From assembly GCF_019800005.1 (NCBI RefSeq), contig NZ_JABGCL010000022.1, positions 1-64,000 on the forward strand: a stretch of DNA of 64,000 nt. The letters run 5' to 3'. The notes beneath the pieces are model-generated. The model was given only the letters and a program-made list of their open reading frames with translations. It had not been told where the DNA came from and searched no databases. The translations under genes were made by a program, and so were the position numbers. Of this stretch, positions 1 through 8,654 are shown in pieces (positions within the stretch are counted from its first letter, which is position 1; the number at the start of each line of letters is the position of its first letter). Source of the stretch: Geminicoccus harenae (GTDB lineage Bacteria; Pseudomonadota; Alphaproteobacteria; Geminicoccales; Geminicoccaceae).

Positions 1-114
1 ACCCTTACCGCACGCATGGGGCTGAACCCGCTGCCCAGCGGTCCCCTCGGCCGCACGACCACCACGACCACGACCGGCACAACCACGTCCAGCGATCGAA
101 CCACGCGACCCTGA
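1..114 (+). CDS. possible 3' end of an unidentified gene (partial)
   Basis: The first reading frame is open from the left edge to a TGA ending at base 114 and would encode the last 37 residues of a protein with a Thr-rich tail. Third codon positions are mostly G or C, as in real genes here. However, a second frame (bases 3 to 152, His/Asp-rich, in frame with the next gene) is also open, so the coding frame is uncertain. No family can be assigned from so short a tail. Confidence 0.25.
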   Translation, partial: TLTARMGLNPLPSGPLGRTTTTTTTGTTTSSDRTTRP

Positions 115-152
115 GCATTAGGTCAGCACATAGGAATCTGGGAGACCATCTC

Positions 153-1037
153 GTGGCACAGCAGACCATCGTCGCGCATTTCGACAACCGTTCCGATGCT
201 CAGCAGGCAGTGGATGCGCTCGTTCAGGCAGGCATCAGCCAGACGTCCATCACGCTCCTTCCAGAGAACGAGGCGGCCTATCAGCAGACCAATACGGCAT
301 CCTATGACCATGGCCGGGACGAGGGCGGGTTTTGGACCTCGCTTGGCAACCTCATGCTGCCTGATGAGGATCGTTACGCCTATGCCGAAGGTATGAGCCG
401 GGGTGGTGTCACGCTCTCGGTCATGACGGACGACGCTCAGTTGGAACAGGTGGCCGACATCATCGAGCGCTATGGTGCGGTCGATATGGACGAGCGGGAG
501 GCCTCCTGGAAGCGGGAGGGATGGACGGGCTATACGGGCAGCTCTGCGGCCGTGTCCGGTGCTTCGACGGCTGCGGCCAGCAGCTCAGCGGCCCGTCCGG
601 CGCTCGATGCCACCAGTACCGAAGATGGTACAATCGAGCTTGTCGAGGAGCAGCTCAGGGTCGGCAAGCGCCAGAGCAGCAAGGGCAGGCTGCGCCTTCG
701 CACCTATGTCATCGAGCGGCCCGTTGAGGAGCAGGTCAACCTGCGGTCCGAGCGGGTGACCATCAAGCGCCGCCCGGTCGATCGGGAAGTCGCGCCGGGC
801 GAGGCCGCCTTCCAGGAGCGGACAATCGAGGCTGAGGAGCGGTTTGAGGAGGCGGTGGTCTCGAAGACTGCGCGGGTGAAGGAAGAGATCGCCCTGCACA
901 AGGATGTCGAGATCCATACCGAGACGATCCATGACACCGTGCGGAGCACGGAAGCCGAGATCGAGGATGATCGGGCTGGCCGTGGTCCTGCGGACAACAC
1001 GGATCCGCTGCTGCCGCGTGATCCTGACAAGATCTGA
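153..1037 (+). CDS. YsnF/AvaK-type DUF2382 stress protein with N-terminal GSP17M-like domain
   Basis: The 294-residue product begins with MAQQTIVAHFDNRSDAQQA, resembling the N-terminal domain of general stress protein 17M-like proteins (about residues 1-110), followed by an Ala/Ser-rich linker and a C-terminal DUF2382 domain (about 165-275) with the typical charged LRLRTYVIERPVEEQVNLR region. Such proteins are known as stress-associated, often next to PRC-barrel proteins, but their biochemical role is not established. The start is a GTG with GGAG at 141-144, eight bases upstream; the frame is also open upstream without a better start. It precedes a YidB-like gene on the same strand. Confidence 0.8.
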   Translation: MAQQTIVAHFDNRSDAQQAVDALVQAGISQTSITLLPENEAAYQQTNTASYDHGRDEGGFWTSLGNLMLPDEDRYAYAEGMSRGGVTLSVMTDDAQLEQVADIIERYGAVDMDEREASWKREGWTGYTGSSAAVSGASTAAASSSAARPALDATSTEDGTIELVEEQLRVGKRQSSKGRLRLRTYVIERPVEEQVNLRSERVTIKRRPVDREVAPGEAAFQERTIEAEERFEEAVVSKTARVKEEIALHKDVEIHTETIHDTVRSTEAEIEDDRAGRGPADNTDPLLPRDPDKI

Positions 1038-1138
1038 CAAGACAGGGAGCTGGTCGCCTTGGGCGGCCCCCCTGAACAACGCACATGCACATGCTCATCG
1101 GTTTGCCGATGGTAGGTCATCAGTTTAGGAGGATGAAC

Positions 1139-1627
1139 ATGAGCCGAGGCATGCCATCCATGGCAGCGCTTTTGGGACTCCTTGCGGTCGCCGGCTTCCA
1201 GAACCGCGACAAGCTGGCTGAGATGTTTGGCGGAACGGGGCCTAATCCTGGTGGTGCCGACGGCCAGCCTGATCCCCGCGGTGGCTTAGGTGGCGGACAG
1301 CAGGGTGGCCTAGGCGGTCTTCTTGGCGGCCTGTTTGGTGATGCTGGGACAAGCGGTGGTGCCGACAGCCTTCTGCGGGGCGGTCTTGGCGATCTGGTTG
1401 ATCGCTTCAAGCAGACCGGGCACGGCGACATCGCCGACTCCTGGGTGAGTAGCGGCCCTAATCGAGAGGTGGTGCCGCATCAGCTGGGACAAGCGATCGG
1501 ACCTGAGGTGTTGGCGTCGCTCACCCAGCACACCGGCCTTTCGCGCGAGGAACTGCTATCCCGGCTGACCCGGGAGCTGCCAAGCGCGGTCGACAACTAT
1601 ACCCCAAACGGCCGCCTGCCCTCCTGA
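1139..1627 (+). CDS. YidB-like DUF937 protein
   Basis: A 162-residue protein. The N-terminus is followed by a flexible Gly-rich segment (about residues 35-75, repeated GG and GGL) and a C-terminal region (about 90-162) with the DUF937/YidB pattern, including VPHQLGQAIGPEVLASL and a final LSREELLSRLTRELP helix. YidB-family proteins are small bacterial proteins of unknown function. A perfect AGGAGG at 1127-1132 sits six bases before the ATG at 1139; an in-frame ATG at 1133 is too close to that site, and one at 1085 lacks a ribosome site. About 100 bases separate it from the DUF2382 gene, so co-transcription is plausible. Confidence 0.8.
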   Translation: MSRGMPSMAALLGLLAVAGFQNRDKLAEMFGGTGPNPGGADGQPDPRGGLGGGQQGGLGGLLGGLFGDAGTSGGADSLLRGGLGDLVDRFKQTGHGDIADSWVSSGPNREVVPHQLGQAIGPEVLASLTQHTGLSREELLSRLTRELPSAVDNYTPNGRLPS

Positions 1628-1807
1628 GGCTGCTTCTTTCGCTTACAGTTCAAACGACCGCGGCAAGCTCCTCCTCCACCCTGCAGCGCTGTTGAGCGAG
1701 GGACACGGCAGGGTCCGATCCGGTTGGACAAGGCGGAACTGAAGCGACACGTACGTCTTGTGCCGGATGTGTTCATTGAATTTCATCAGAATGACCGGAG
1801 TCGCGCG

Positions 1808-2800
1808 ATGATCCGTCCTACTAGCATCTGCATGATGCTGAGCTTGATCGCGCCTGCAGCAGCCTATGCGCAGACAGGATCGGATGCCCAGCCCATGTCC
1901 GCCGGCGGCGCGGCTGCCTTGCCTCAGTCGGGCTCGTACGAGGTCTTCTTCGACTTCGACAGCGCTAGGCTCGACGACGATGCCCTGGCCACGGTCACCT
2001 CGGTCGCCAACGCCTATCGGCGGACCGGCCAGGCGAACCTGACCGTGAGCGGCCATACCGACACCACGGGCAGGGCTGAATACAATCAGGAACTCGCAGG
2101 GCGTCGTGCCGAGGCCGTCACGCAGGAACTGGTCCGCCTCGGCGTCCCACAGGACGTCATCACCCAGAGGGACGCGGGCGAGAACGATTTGCTCGTGCAG
2201 ACGGGCGACGGCGTCCCGGAGCGGCGCAACCGGCGCGTCGAGATCACGCTCGAGCAGCCGCAGCCGGAAGCGCCGGCAACTGCCAGCGTCGTGCCGCCGG
2301 TCGTGTCAGAAGCCGCCACGGAGGTCGCCGATGCCGTCGACCGTGGCCGGTTCAGCCTCGGCCTCTATTACGGCGCCAACCTGCTCGATGAAGGCAACGA
2401 TTCAGGCGAGGACACCCACCATGTGACCCATCTGGCGGGTCTCAACCTCAGCTTCGACTATCTGCTGACCGACTGGCTGAACCTGTCCCTGGAGCAGGCC
2501 GGCTTCTACAACATCGATACCGACGACGACGGCTTCGGCGGCCGAAGCGTGGCCGGTGTCGATTTCGTGTTTCCTGTGAGTGAAGGTGGTTTTGGCACCA
2601 TCACCAGCTTCCTGCCCTATGTCGGCCTCAACATCGGCGGCATCTATGGCTCCGGCCTGGACGACGACTTCATATGGGGCCCGGAGATTGGCCTAAATAT
2701 CGGCCCGATCGTCGCGAAGATCGCCTATGACATGCCGTTCGACCGCGACATGGACGAGGGCATCATCTCGACCACCGTGGGCGTCGGCATCACCTTCTGA
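1808..2800 (+). CDS. OmpA-family protein with C-terminal beta-barrel-like domain
   Basis: A 330-residue exported protein. Residues 1-22 look like a Sec signal peptide (hydrophobic core, AYAQ cleavage site). Residues about 44-155 form an OmpA/MotB peptidoglycan-binding domain: YEVFFDFDSARL, the SGHTDTTG loop and RRNRRVEI near its end. Residues about 180-330 alternate hydrophobic and polar residues like transmembrane strands and end in a C-terminal Phe (VGVGITF), as expected for an outer-membrane barrel. This order, OmpA domain first and barrel last, is opposite to classical OmpA. GGAG at 1797-1800 supports the start at 1808 rather than the longer in-frame 1724. A strong terminator follows. Confidence 0.82.
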   Translation: MIRPTSICMMLSLIAPAAAYAQTGSDAQPMSAGGAAALPQSGSYEVFFDFDSARLDDDALATVTSVANAYRRTGQANLTVSGHTDTTGRAEYNQELAGRRAEAVTQELVRLGVPQDVITQRDAGENDLLVQTGDGVPERRNRRVEITLEQPQPEAPATASVVPPVVSEAATEVADAVDRGRFSLGLYYGANLLDEGNDSGEDTHHVTHLAGLNLSFDYLLTDWLNLSLEQAGFYNIDTDDDGFGGRSVAGVDFVFPVSEGGFGTITSFLPYVGLNIGGIYGSGLDDDFIWGPEIGLNIGPIVAKIAYDMPFDRDMDEGIISTTVGVGITF

Positions 2801-2824
2801 GCCGAGCCGCTTCGGTGGATTAGG

Positions 2825-2853
2825 AGAGGCGGTGCTCAGGCACCGCCTCTTTT
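2825..2853 (+). terminator. Rho-independent terminator after the OmpA-family gene
   Basis: An 11-bp perfect stem (2825-2835 pairing with 2840-2850) closes a four-base loop TCAG and runs into TTTT. It lies 25 bases after the stop codon of the OmpA-family gene. From 2854 to 3066 nothing further is recognisable. Confidence 0.88.
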
Positions 2854-3066
2854 CTGCTGACGGAGAGATGTGGAGAAGGTGCTGACTTCAAGCGCCTGGG
2901 TCCTGCCGCTACGGTCGCCGAAGCTCTGGATCTCTTGATCTACCAAACACCGACGCGACCCCAGTGCCCATGCAAGCAGGCGTTCAAGAGATTGCCGGCA
3001 ACCCGAGCAATCCTGGCTCCGGCCGCAGCCTTCGTAGGGTGTACCTGAACAAGGCTGCTCGACCTC

Positions 3067-3410
3067 TCAGGCGGCCTTCCCCTGCACGTCGAACTCGACG
3101 TGGATCCGGTCGTAGGGAAACTCGAAGCCGGCAGCAGTGCGGTCGATCACGCCGTTGACCAAGAGCGCGTGCATGTCAGCATGCACCGCCTTGACGTCCC
3201 GGCCCAGCAGCCTGGCCACGGCGCGCAGCGACATCGGCCCCTTGCTGGCCATGGCCCGGATCAGGGCCCAGCGGTTGGGCGTGAGCACGCTCCACATCGC
3301 TTCCACCGACTCGAACACGATGAACCCACCCTGATGCTCGCCGCGACAGGCCGCCTTGGCGTGGGCATGGTGTCATCGAGGCTCGACACGCCGATGTTCA
3401 CGGTCCTCAT
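3067..3410 (-). pseudogene. TumA-like antitoxin (HTH protein), frameshifted
   Basis: Read on the minus strand, an ATG at 3410 starts MRTVNIGVSSLDDT, the usual N-terminus of antitoxins paired with TumE-family toxins. A shift of one base near 3368 moves the reading into the frame that encodes GGFIVFESVEAMWSVL and a winged-helix region with GPMSLRAVARLLGRDVKAVH, ending at 3067. The two halves together match the expected length of about 114 residues but the total of 344 bases is not a multiple of three. The ATG overlaps the TGA of the upstream toxin remnant, which is the normal toxin-antitoxin arrangement. A sequencing error cannot be excluded, but the toxin is broken as well. Confidence 0.6.
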
Positions 3411-3638
3411 GATACCCTCCACCCTTGCACGTCGCGCCAGAAGTCGTCGACGAGCTCGTTCAGGCTGCGAAAGCGGTACGGCAGCTCGATGTCGTCCAGA
3501 TGCCGGTGATCGCTCTTGCCGGCCTCGTTGTCGTGGCCCGGCACGCATGTTCCCTCGCCACTCGAGCCAGATCACCGTTGCCACGAACATGCCGTCAGCG
3601 CGCCGCGTGCGCTGCCTGATCGGTAGCTCGGCCTTCAT
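3407..3638 (-). pseudogene. TumE-like toxin remnant
   Basis: The minus strand starts MKAELPIRQRTRRADGMFV (ATG at 3638), then ATVIWLEW, matching the N-terminus of TumE-family toxins. The characteristic HDNEAGKSDHRHLDDIELPY block and the FRSLNELVDDFWRDV C-terminus follow in another frame and end at 3407 in an ATGA overlap with the antitoxin. About 15 residues that the family normally has between VIW and the DNEAGK block are missing, together with the frameshift. The toxin is therefore very likely inactive. TumE-TumA is a known type II toxin-antitoxin family; the decayed state is read directly from the frames. Confidence 0.6.
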
Positions 3639-3759
3639 GTGCCCTGATGGACAACATAGCGCAGCGCAGGCCCGAGAAGGGTGACGTCGGGCAGAGCATG
3701 TTGGTGCAGGCCGGTCCTGATCGGCGGCCTGAAGGAGATGGGTCTGCCTGAGCTTCTCA

Positions 3760-4260
3760 TCACGGTCCCAGGCGGTAGCCGATGCCCGGCTCCGTCACGA
3801 TCAGGGCCGGGGCTGCCGGATCACGCTCGATCTTCTGCCGCAACTGGCCGACATAGACCCGCAGGTACTGGGTGTCGTGCTCATGGGCCGGGCCCCAGAC
3901 GGTCGTCAGCAATTGGCGGTGGGTGACCACCTTGCCGGCATGGCGGACGAGGAGGGCCAGCAGGTCGAATTCCTTGGGCGTCAGCTTCAGTTCCCTGCCG
4001 CCCCGGGTGACCCGGTGCCTGGGCAGGTCGATCTCCAGATCCTCGACGCGCAGGACCGGCACCTCGCCCGCGGCCTGCATCCGGTGGCGCAAGGCCGCGC
4101 GCAGCCGGGCCATCAGCTCGCCGACGCCGAACGGCTTGTTGACGAAGTCGTCGGCGCCGGTGTCGAGCGCCTCGATCTTCTCGGTCTCGCGATCACGGGC
4201 CGAGAGGATCACGACGGGCAGCTGCGACCAGCTCCGCAGGCGGCGCAGCACCTCCTTGCC
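3760..4260 (-). pseudogene. kdpE: kdpE remnant, receiver N-terminus deleted
   Basis: The frame encodes about 166 residues: GKEVLRRLRSWSQLPVVILSA, then ADDFVNKPFGVGELMARLR (conserved Lys of the receiver) and a complete OmpR-type winged-helix domain ending GIGYRLGP. KdpE is normally about 230 residues. The first 65 or so, with the acidic pocket and phospho-acceptor Asp, are absent. Immediately upstream (minus-strand sense) lies the GAF domain of kdpD, so one deletion removed the end of kdpD and the start of kdpE. KdpE normally activates the kdp operon; this form cannot be phosphorylated in the usual way. Confidence 0.8.
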
Positions 4261-5634
4261 GTGTCGGCGCCGGCCGGCTCGTCATGCTCGAACGCCCAGC
4301 GCGCGGCGGTGAGCGAGCCCGTCCTGGCCGTCCCGCAGGATCACGACCGACCGGTCCAGCATGGCACCGATCTCGGCGGCCGCCCCTGCCGCCATCGCCT
4401 GCTCGTCGGCCAGTGTCGACAGCTTGCGGGTGAACTCGTAGAGCCGCCGGGTCGTCCGCATCCGGACGATCGCCGCATCGGCCTGCTCGCGCGCCCGGCC
4501 GACGATCGCGGAGGTCAGGACGTGGACGGCGATGCCGTTGCCGCTCTTGACCAGCGCATCGGCGAGGGTGCGGCCGAACAGGGCACGGAACCGGCCGGCC
4601 CTCGCCTGGCCGATCACGATCTGGGTGACGTTCTGGAAGCGGGCAAAGCGCAGGAGCTCGCCCGCCAGGTCGGCGGCCACCAGTTGCCGGACCTCGCCGC
4701 CCAGGCTCTCGGCCAGGCGCACGGCCTCGGCGACCCTGCGGCGGCCTTCGGTGTCGATCGTCCGCCCGGGCTGCTCGACGCTCACTGCGAACCAGGAGCC
4801 GCCGGTCAGGTCGGCCAGCCGCTTGGCTTCGCGCACGACCCGCATGGCCGAGCCGTCCGGACCGACACAGACCATGATCCGCTCGCCGGCCGCCCAAGGC
4901 CCCTCGATGGCGCAACCCTGCATGCGCGCGGCCAGGTCGCTGTGGATCCGTGCCGCCACCCGGCGCAGCGCCAGCTCGCGCAGGGCCAGGAGGTTGCTGG
5001 GCTTGAAGAAGCTCTGCACCGCCCGGGTGGCGGTGTCCTGGACATAGACCTTGCCCTCGGCCAGGCGCTTGAGCAGCTCGTCCGGCGGCAGGTCGACCAG
5101 GACGATCTCGTGGGCATCCTGGAACGCCGCGTCGGGCACGGTCTCGCGCATCCGGACCCCGGTGATCCGCTGTACCACGTCGTTCAGGCTCTCGACATGC
5201 TGCACGTTCAGCGTGGTCCAGACGTCGATCCCGGCGTCCAGCAGCTCGTCCACGTCCTGCCAGCGCTTGGGGTGCCGGCTCCTGGGACGTTGGCATGGGC
5301 GTACTCGTCGACCAGAAGGAGGCCCGGCCGGCGGGCCAGGGCCGCTTCCAGGTCGAACTCGGGCACCAGGCGGCCGCGGTAGAGGATCGACTTTCTGGGC
5401 AGGACCTCGATGCCCTCGGCCAGGTCCTGGGTTCCTGGCGCCCGTGAGTCTCGACCACGCCGATCACCACGTCGACCTTGCCGGCCCTGGCGGCACGCGC
5501 CGCCTGGAGCATGGCGTAGGTCTTGCCAACCGCCGGAGCGGCACCCATGAACACCCGCAGCCGGCCCCGCCCTTCCTGCGGGCCTGGTCGAGCAGGGCCT
5601 CGGGCGAGGCGCGCTGCGGGTCGGGCTGGTTCAT
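4261..5634 (-). pseudogene. kdpD: kdpD remnant with frameshifts and domain deletions
   Basis: The ATG at 5634 starts MNQPDPQRASPEALLDQARR. Homology to KdpD then continues across three frames: Walker A GAAPAVGKTY near 5545, LLLVDEYAHANVPG near 5310, and DELLDAGIDVWTTLNVQHVE from 5253. Shifts lie near 5565, 5440 and 5285. The KdpD N-terminal and Usp domains are present to about 4530. They pass directly into RRLYEFTRKLSTLADEQ of the GAF region, so the four-helix DUF4118 membrane domain is missing. The homology ends at WAFEHDEPAGADT, followed at once by KdpE sequence, so HisKA and ATPase domains are gone. KdpD normally senses potassium limitation. Confidence 0.8.
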
Positions 5635-5646
5635 GGGGAGGGCGGC

Positions 5647-6237
5647 TCAGGACAGCGCCGGCCCGGCTGGCCGCGGGAAGGCCCGGTCGAGCGCCAGGTT
5701 GAGCAGCAGCACGTTGACCCGCTCCTCGCCGAGCATGCCGAGCTCGCGTCCTTCCACATGCTCCAGCACCAGCCGGCGGAGCGCATCCGGCGCGATCCCG
5801 CGGGCCTGGGCGACCCGGCCCACCTGCAGGAATGCGGCGGCCGGCGACAGATGCGGGTCGAGGCCGCTGCCCGAGCTCGTCACGAGATCGGCCGGGACGG
5901 TAGCAGGCGCCCTGGCATCGCGCAGCGCCTGGATATCGGCATGGAGCCGCAGGGCCAGCTTCGCACTGGTGGGGGCGAGGTTGCTGCCCGAGGAGGCGGC
6001 GACATCGTAGCCGGCACCGGCAGCGGAAGGGCGGCCGTGGAAAAAAGCAGGGTCGGTGAAGGACTGGCCGATCAGGGCCGAGCCGACGATCCTGCCGTCC
6101 TGTTCGACTAGGCTGCCGTTGGCGGCGGCCGGGAACAGGGCCTGGGCGATCCCGGTGATCGCGAGCGGGTAGGCCAGGCCGGTGAGCAGGGTGAAGAACA
6201 GAAGCAGCACGGCGACCGGGCGGAGATGTTCATGCAT
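5647..6237 (-). CDS. kdpC: potassium-transporting ATPase subunit C
   Basis: An intact 196-residue KdpC. One N-terminal membrane helix (about residues 8-30, VAVLLLFFTLLTGLAYPLAI) precedes the periplasmic domain with LIGQSFTDPAFFHGRPSA and the signature SSGSGLDPHLSPAAA. KdpC stabilises the KdpFABC complex and assists ATP/potassium handling at the membrane. It sits between the kdpB and kdpD remnants with normal spacing (kdpD starts 13 bases on). It is the only large subunit here without visible damage, although its partners are broken. Confidence 0.92.
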   Translation of the reverse strand: MHEHLRPVAVLLLFFTLLTGLAYPLAITGIAQALFPAAANGSLVEQDGRIVGSALIGQSFTDPAFFHGRPSAAGAGYDVAASSGSNLAPTSAKLALRLHADIQALRDARAPATVPADLVTSSGSGLDPHLSPAAAFLQVGRVAQARGIAPDALRRLVLEHVEGRELGMLGEERVNVLLLNLALDRAFPRPAGPALS

Positions 6238-6251
6238 GGCAGGACTCCTTC

Positions 6252-6800
6252 TCAGGCGAGGCCGAGGGCGGTGACGGCCAGATCGATCAGCTTGATGCCG
6301 ACGAACGGCACCAGGATCCCGCCCAGCCCATAGATGCCGAGGTTGCGGGCGAGCACGCTGCCGGCATCGGACTGGGCCAGGGCCGGCGCGTCATTGGTGC
6401 CGTCGCCGCACATGGCGACCAGGCGGCCCTGGCGCTGCTCGGCGCGGATATAGGCGAGCTTGTCCTGCGGGGTGGCCTCGGCGATGAAGTCGTCCGCGCC
6501 GGCCTCGGATGCGATCGCCGCGGCGGTGACGGGATTGTCGCCGGTCACCATCACCGTGCGGATGCCCATGCGGCGCAGTTCGGCGAAGCGCTCCTTGATG
6601 CCCTGCTTCACCACGTCCTTGAGGTGGATGACGCCCAGCAGCCGGCCTCCGTCGCATAAACCCAGCGGCGTGCCGCCAGCCCGGGAGATGCGCTCGACCG
6701 CGGCGGCGAATGCCGCCAGCTCCGCCACCGGCTGCTGGGCCTGGCCGGCAGTGAAGCGGCGCACGGCGTCGATGGAGCCCTTGCGGTCGATCGCTCCTGA
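6252..6800 (-). pseudogene. kdpB: kdpB remnant (catalytic ATPase subunit, two large deletions)
   Basis: Only about 180 of the roughly 680 residues of KdpB remain. The remnant begins in the cytoplasmic region (KGSIDAVRRF), contains VMVTGDNPVTAAAIA, EATPQDKLAYIRAEQ and the hinge CGDGTNDAPALAQ, and then jumps near 6360 from ALAQSD to LARNLGIYGLGGILVPFVG of the last membrane helix, losing about 100 residues. The N-terminal 430 or so residues, including the phosphorylated Asp (DKTGT), are absent. The left junction abuts the end of kdpA. KdpB hydrolyses ATP to drive potassium import; this product cannot. Confidence 0.85.
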
Positions 6801-6807
6801 GGGGGCA

Positions 6808-8534
6808 GAAGGTCTTGCCGGCCAGCATCTGCACCTGCTCGGCGATGGGGCCGAGGGCCAGGGCCGGGAAGAACTGCAGGCCGCCCAGGATGAGGATCAC
6901 GCCGGCGAGCAGGCCGACGAACAAAGGCCCGTGGGTCGGGAAGATGCCAGCCGACGCCCTGGCGCGGGTCTTGGCGGCGAGCGAGCCGGCGATCGCCATC
7001 ATCGGCACGATATAGGCGAACCTGCCCGGCAGCAGGGCCAGGCACAGGGTCGTGTTCCACCAGGGCGTGTCGGCCGAAAGGGAGGCGAAGGCCGAGCCGT
7101 TGTTCCCGACTGCCGACGAGTAGGCGTAGAGGATCTCGGACAGGCCGTGCGGGCCGGCATGGCCCAGGCCGGTCAGGGCTGCGGGGAGCACGGCGGCTAC
7201 CGCCGAGAAGCCCAGGATGGTGACCGGCAGGATCAGGATGGTGACCGGCAGGATCAGGATGGCGAGCACGGCCAGCTTGACCTCGCGCACCTCGATCTTC
7301 TTGCCGAGATATTCCGGGGTCCGCCCGACCATCAGCCCGGCCACGAACACGGTGATGATCGCCATCACCAGCAGGCCATAAAGGCCGGAGCCGACGTCGC
7401 CCGGCAGGATCTCGCCGAGCTGGATCAGCAGCATCGGGATCATGCCGCCGATCGGGGTGAACGAGCCGTGCATGGCGTTGACCGCACCGCAGCTGAGGCC
7501 CGTGGTGACGCGGCCCACAAGGCGGACAGCGCCAAGCCGAAGCGGACCTCCTTGCCCTCCATGTTGGCGCCGGCGGGATCCAGCCCGAGCGACGCCAGGA
7601 GCGGGGTGCCCTGCGCTTCCGCGGCATAAACGACGGCGGTGCCGGCGATCAGCAGGAGGCCCATGACCGCCAGCAATGCATAGGCTTGGCGGCGGTCGCC
7701 GACCATGCGGCCGAAGGCGAAGACCAGGGCGGTGGCGACCACCAGCATCTGCCAGGTCTGCACGAGGTTCGCGAGCGCGGTCGGGTTCTCGAAGGGGTGC
7801 GCGGCATTGGCGTTGAAGAAGCCGCCGCCATTGGTGCCGAGCTGCTTGATCGCGACCTGCGAGGCCACCGGCCCCAGCGCCAGGGTCTGCTGCCCGTCCT
7901 CCAGCGTGGTCGCGGCCACGGACGCATGGAGCGTCTGCGGCATGCCCAGCGCCACCAGCAGCAGGGGCGTGACGAACGCCAGCGGCAGGAGGACGTAGAG
8001 GGTCGAGCGGGTCAGATCGACGAAGAAGTTGCCGACCGTGCCGGCGTTGAAACGCGCAAAGCCGCGCACCAGCGCCATCGCCAGGGCGAGGCCGGTGGCG
8101 GCGGACAGGAAGTTCTGCACGGTGAGCCCGGCCATCTGGCTCCCATGGCTCATGGTGGTCTCGCCGGCGTAAGCCTGCCAGTTCGTGTTGGTCACGAAGC
8201 TGACCGCGGTGTCGAAGGCGAGGTCGGGGGCCAGGCCCGGGAAGCCCTGCGGGTTGAGCGGCAGGACGCCTTGGAGGCGCAGCAGGAGGTAGAGCAGCAG
8301 GAAGCCCGCCGCGTTGAAGGCGAGTATGGCCGACGTGTAGCCGAGCCAGCTCTGCTCGGCCGCGGGGTCGACCCGGGCCAGGCGGTAGAGGCCACGCTCG
8401 AGCGGGCCCAGGACGGGGGTGAGGACGTTGCGTTTGCCGGCATGGACGCGCGCCATGAAGCCGCCCAAGGGGAGGGCAGCGAGCAGCACGACGGCGAACA
8501 GGAGAGCGATCTGGAGCCAGCCGTGCCAGGTCAT
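6808..8534 (-). pseudogene. kdpA: kdpA, frameshifted (potassium-translocating subunit)
   Basis: The ATG at 8534 starts MTWHGWLQIALLFAVV. The first 340 residues follow KdpA closely and include NTNWQAYAGETTMSH and the selectivity-filter loop TNGGGFFNANAAHPFENP. Near 7512 one base is missing: the frame reads ALSALWAASPR and stops at 7440, while the homologous VTTGLSCGAVNAMHGSF resumes in the next frame and continues to AGKTF near 6808. The stop codon is lost in the deletion that also removed the start of kdpB. An in-frame 21-base duplication lies at 7213. KdpA forms the potassium channel-like subunit; restoration would need one inserted base plus kdpB. Confidence 0.85.
7213..7262 (-). repeat. 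21-bp tandem repeat inside kdpA
   Basis: Two perfect copies of a 21-base unit (7213-7233 and 7234-7254) are followed by eight bases of a third. Because 21 is a multiple of three, the protein simply repeats seven residues (ILILPVT) in a membrane helix. KdpA homologues would be expected to have one copy here, which would make this a recent duplication. Confidence 0.85.
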
Positions 8535-8562
8535 GGCGATCTTCTCTCCAGAGCAGGCTGGC

Positions 8563-8649
8563 TCAGGATTTCTCGGGCGATGCCAGCGTCACCACGAGGT
8601 AGACGACCAGGCCGAAGGCCACGAGGCCGCCCAGGATCAGGTCCAGCAT
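8563..8649 (-). CDS. kdpF: KdpF small membrane subunit
   Basis: A 28-residue peptide, MLDLILGGLVAFGLVVYLVV and then TLASPEKS. It matches the KdpF pattern: one transmembrane helix, start MLD, C-terminal Pro-Glu-Lys. It lies 28 bases upstream of kdpA in the usual kdpFABC order. KdpF stabilises the KdpABC complex in the membrane. The gene is intact although kdpA and kdpB are not. Confidence 0.85.
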   Translation of the reverse strand: MLDLILGGLVAFGLVVYLVVTLASPEKS

Positions 8650-8654
8650 GCCGG

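Noticed and set aside
3..152. His/Asp-rich N-terminal extension of the DUF2382 protein
   Set aside because: The frame is open upstream but the family normally starts near the GTG at 153, which has a proper ribosome site; the extension has no start codon of its own in the window.
3877..5382. 501-codon plus-strand frame across the kdpD/kdpE remnants
   Set aside because: Antisense shadow; the minus strand shows unmistakable KdpD and KdpE sequence despite frameshifts.
7440..7518. Programmed frameshift in kdpA
   Set aside because: There is no slippery sequence, and every other large kdp gene nearby is damaged, so decay (or sequencing error) explains it better.
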